DNA of 32,330 nt from Bacteroidota bacterium (GTDB lineage Bacteria > Bacteroidota > Bacteroidia > Chitinophagales > Chitinophagaceae). Positions 31,265-32,330 of the stretch are shown piece by piece. The notes beneath the pieces are model-generated. The model was not told the DNA's origin. It saw only the letters and a program-made list of their open reading frames with translations, and did no database searches. The translations under genes and the position numbers were made by a program. Location of the stretch: positions 1 to 32,330 of the forward strand of contig JAEYQO010000031.1 of assembly GCA_023409975.1 (NCBI GenBank). The letters are read 5' to 3'. How positions within the stretch are numbered: position 1 is the first letter of the stretch; each line of letters starts with the position of its first letter.

Positions 31265-32315
31265 CACGATCGCATTGACGGAATTTGCCCACGGCGCAGG
31301 CTGTGGGTGCAAGATCGCACCGGCGGTATTACAGGAGATCCTCGGAAATCAGTTCGCCCTTCCCGGGTCGAAACTTCTGGTGGGTAATGAAACAGGTGAT
31401 GATGCAGCCGTCTACTACTTGAATGAAGAGACTGCCCTTATCAGTACAACCGATTTCTTCACGCCCATCGTCGATGATCCCTTCGATTTCGGAAGAGTAG
31501 CAGCTGCCAACGCCATCAGCGATGTCTATGCCATGGGTGGAAAGCCTCTGATGGCCCTTGCTGTGCTGGGCTGGCCGGTCGAATCGCTACCAGTATCACT
31601 GGCTGCAAAGGTCCTGGAAGGTGCCCGGTCTATCTGCGCAGAGGCCGGCATCGTCCTCGCCGGTGGCCATAGCATTGATACAAAAGAACCCTTATTTGGT
31701 TTGGCTGTCACGGGAAGTATCCATCCCGGCAAGATCAAGAGAAATCATACGGTGCAGGAAGGGGATGTGCTCCTGCTTACCAAACCACTCGGAACGGGCA
31801 TTCTCTCCACCGCACAGAAGCGCAAAATTCTAAAGGATGAACATACAAACGAATGGATGCAGTATCTGACTCAGCTAAACAGCGTGGGTGCGTTACTGGG
31901 ACAGCAGGATGGTGTTCACGCCATAACGGATGTTACCGGTTTTGGGCTTCTGGGCCACCTGCATGAAATGGTGCGGAACTCAGGTTTTAGTGCCGAGCTG
32001 TTTTATAATCGCCTCCCCATCCTGCCTGCGGCAGTCGAATATGCCGCTCAGCGTATCATCCCGGATGCCACCTACAGAAACTGGAATGCCTATAATAAGG
32101 ACGTAGGCTTTGGTCCCGGTGTGGCCGTCATGGAAGCCTTCAACATCCTCCCCGATCCTCAAACGAACGGCGGCTTACTGGTGGCCCTGCACCCCGAAGC
32201 CCTCCCATCCGTTCAAACCATCCTTACCGAAGCCGGACTTTCTTCCTTCACCCAACCTGTGGGAAGGATAACGGAGTTGAAAGATAAGCTTATTGTAGTA
32301 GTCAGTAGTCAGTAG
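31251..32315 (+). CDS. selD: Selenide, water dikinase SelD
   Basis: A 354-residue ATP-dependent enzyme making selenophosphate from selenide. The N-terminal TEFAHGAGCGCKIAP holds Cys18 and Lys21, equivalent to Cys17/Lys20 of E. coli, so this is the cysteine, not selenocysteine, form. VGNETGDDAAVY, FGRVAAANAISDVYAMGG, VLAGGHSIDTKEPLFG and DVTGFGLLGHLHEM are the nucleotide and metal sites. ATG 31251 is chosen by alignment; an upstream start at 31218 lies in mnmH. The final residues VVVSSQ and the TAG stop are encoded by a 7 bp tandem repeat, so the tail is probably recent and variable. Full-length otherwise. Confidence 0.95.
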   Translation: MQENSTIALTEFAHGAGCGCKIAPAVLQEILGNQFALPGSKLLVGNETGDDAAVYYLNEETALISTTDFFTPIVDDPFDFGRVAAANAISDVYAMGGKPLMALAVLGWPVESLPVSLAAKVLEGARSICAEAGIVLAGGHSIDTKEPLFGLAVTGSIHPGKIKRNHTVQEGDVLLLTKPLGTGILSTAQKRKILKDEHTNEWMQYLTQLNSVGALLGQQDGVHAITDVTGFGLLGHLHEMVRNSGFSAELFYNRLPILPAAVEYAAQRIIPDATYRNWNAYNKDVGFGPGVAVMEAFNILPDPQTNGGLLVALHPEALPSVQTILTEAGLSSFTQPVGRITELKDKLIVVVSSQ

Positions 32316-32330
32316 TCAGTAGTCAGTAGT
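32297..32330. repeat. 7 bp tandem repeat (AGTAGTC) overlapping the selD stop
   Basis: Four perfect AGTAGTC units (32297-32324) and a partial fifth run off the right edge. The unit length is not a multiple of three, so each added or lost copy would shift the frame at the selD tail. The stop codon TAG at 32313-32315 lies inside the array. Confidence 0.9.

Noticed and set aside
31251..31320. Possible selenocysteine codon in selD
   Set aside because: The active-site codon is TGT (Cys18), and there is no in-frame TGA.
1..32330. tRNA, rRNA, CRISPR arrays, transposases, prophage genes
   Set aside because: None was seen; the gaps between genes are short, and only 10061-10496 and the left edge exceed 300 bp.

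Overview
The window looks like a chromosomal stretch of a Bacteroidota bacterium, most likely a Chitinophaga-type lineage; that finer placement is inference. Evidence: many genes are preceded by the Bacteroidota -7 promoter element TAnnTTTG rather than a TATAAT box; clear Shine-Dalgarno sequences are rare; a SprE/PorW-like gliding/type IX secretion protein is present; and small secreted or lipid-anchored proteins are common. There are no rRNA, tRNA, CRISPR or transposase genes. By eye the base composition is mid-range (roughly half G+C), with the block around 15-18 kb more AT-rich. Both edges are short tandem repeats (11 bp units on the left, 7 bp units on the right), so the window may be a contig broken at repeats.

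Layout. 1-1140: edge repeats, a possible 34-residue membrane peptide and an unrecognised exported protein. 1180-6511: threonine aldolase (+), then on the minus strand bifunctional (p)ppGpp synthetase/hydrolase, M32 carboxypeptidase and a small membrane protein. 6599-10060 (-): a SprE/PorW-like TPR protein with a long 11-residue repeat in its N-terminal part. 10061-10496: a gene-free region holding a 22 bp tandem repeat, a strong promoter and a terminator that together delimit a probable ~90 nt small RNA. 10497-12320 (+): DUF2157 membrane protein and tRNA pseudouridine synthase TruA. 12365-13390 (-): isoaspartyl peptidase/asparaginase, divergent from a DUF58 protein at 13452-14837 (+). 14834-18502 (-): a tight three-gene set of coiled-coil lipoprotein, Kef-type cation/proton antiporter and YD-repeat-like exported protein. 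18592-20202 (-): GH13 alpha-glucosidase. 20283-21116 (+): two small lipoproteins, the second with a duplicated His/Cys motif. 21164-22947 (-): ornithine aminotransferase and a VIT1/CCC1-type transporter. 23080-24003 (+): SAM methyltransferase. 23987-27910 (-): flippase and YfhO-type membrane protein. 28080-30131 (+): fused alpha/beta 2-oxoacid dehydrogenase E1. 30221-32315 (+): MnmH and SelD, a two-gene selenium module.

How genes work together. SelD makes selenophosphate and MnmH uses it for tRNA 2-selenouridine; their reading frames overlap. RocD and the VIT-type transporter touch at a TGATG junction. The methyltransferase, flippase and YfhO genes fit surface-glycan or envelope work. The rest are mainly housekeeping genes. 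The items most worth a second look are the putative small RNA and its upstream 22 bp repeats, the duplicated HGQPGHxC protein, the hendecad repeat of the SprE-like protein, the tandem repeat that supplies the selD stop codon, and a recurring layout in which the -7 box ends only 4-7 nt before the start codon, suggesting leaderless mRNAs.
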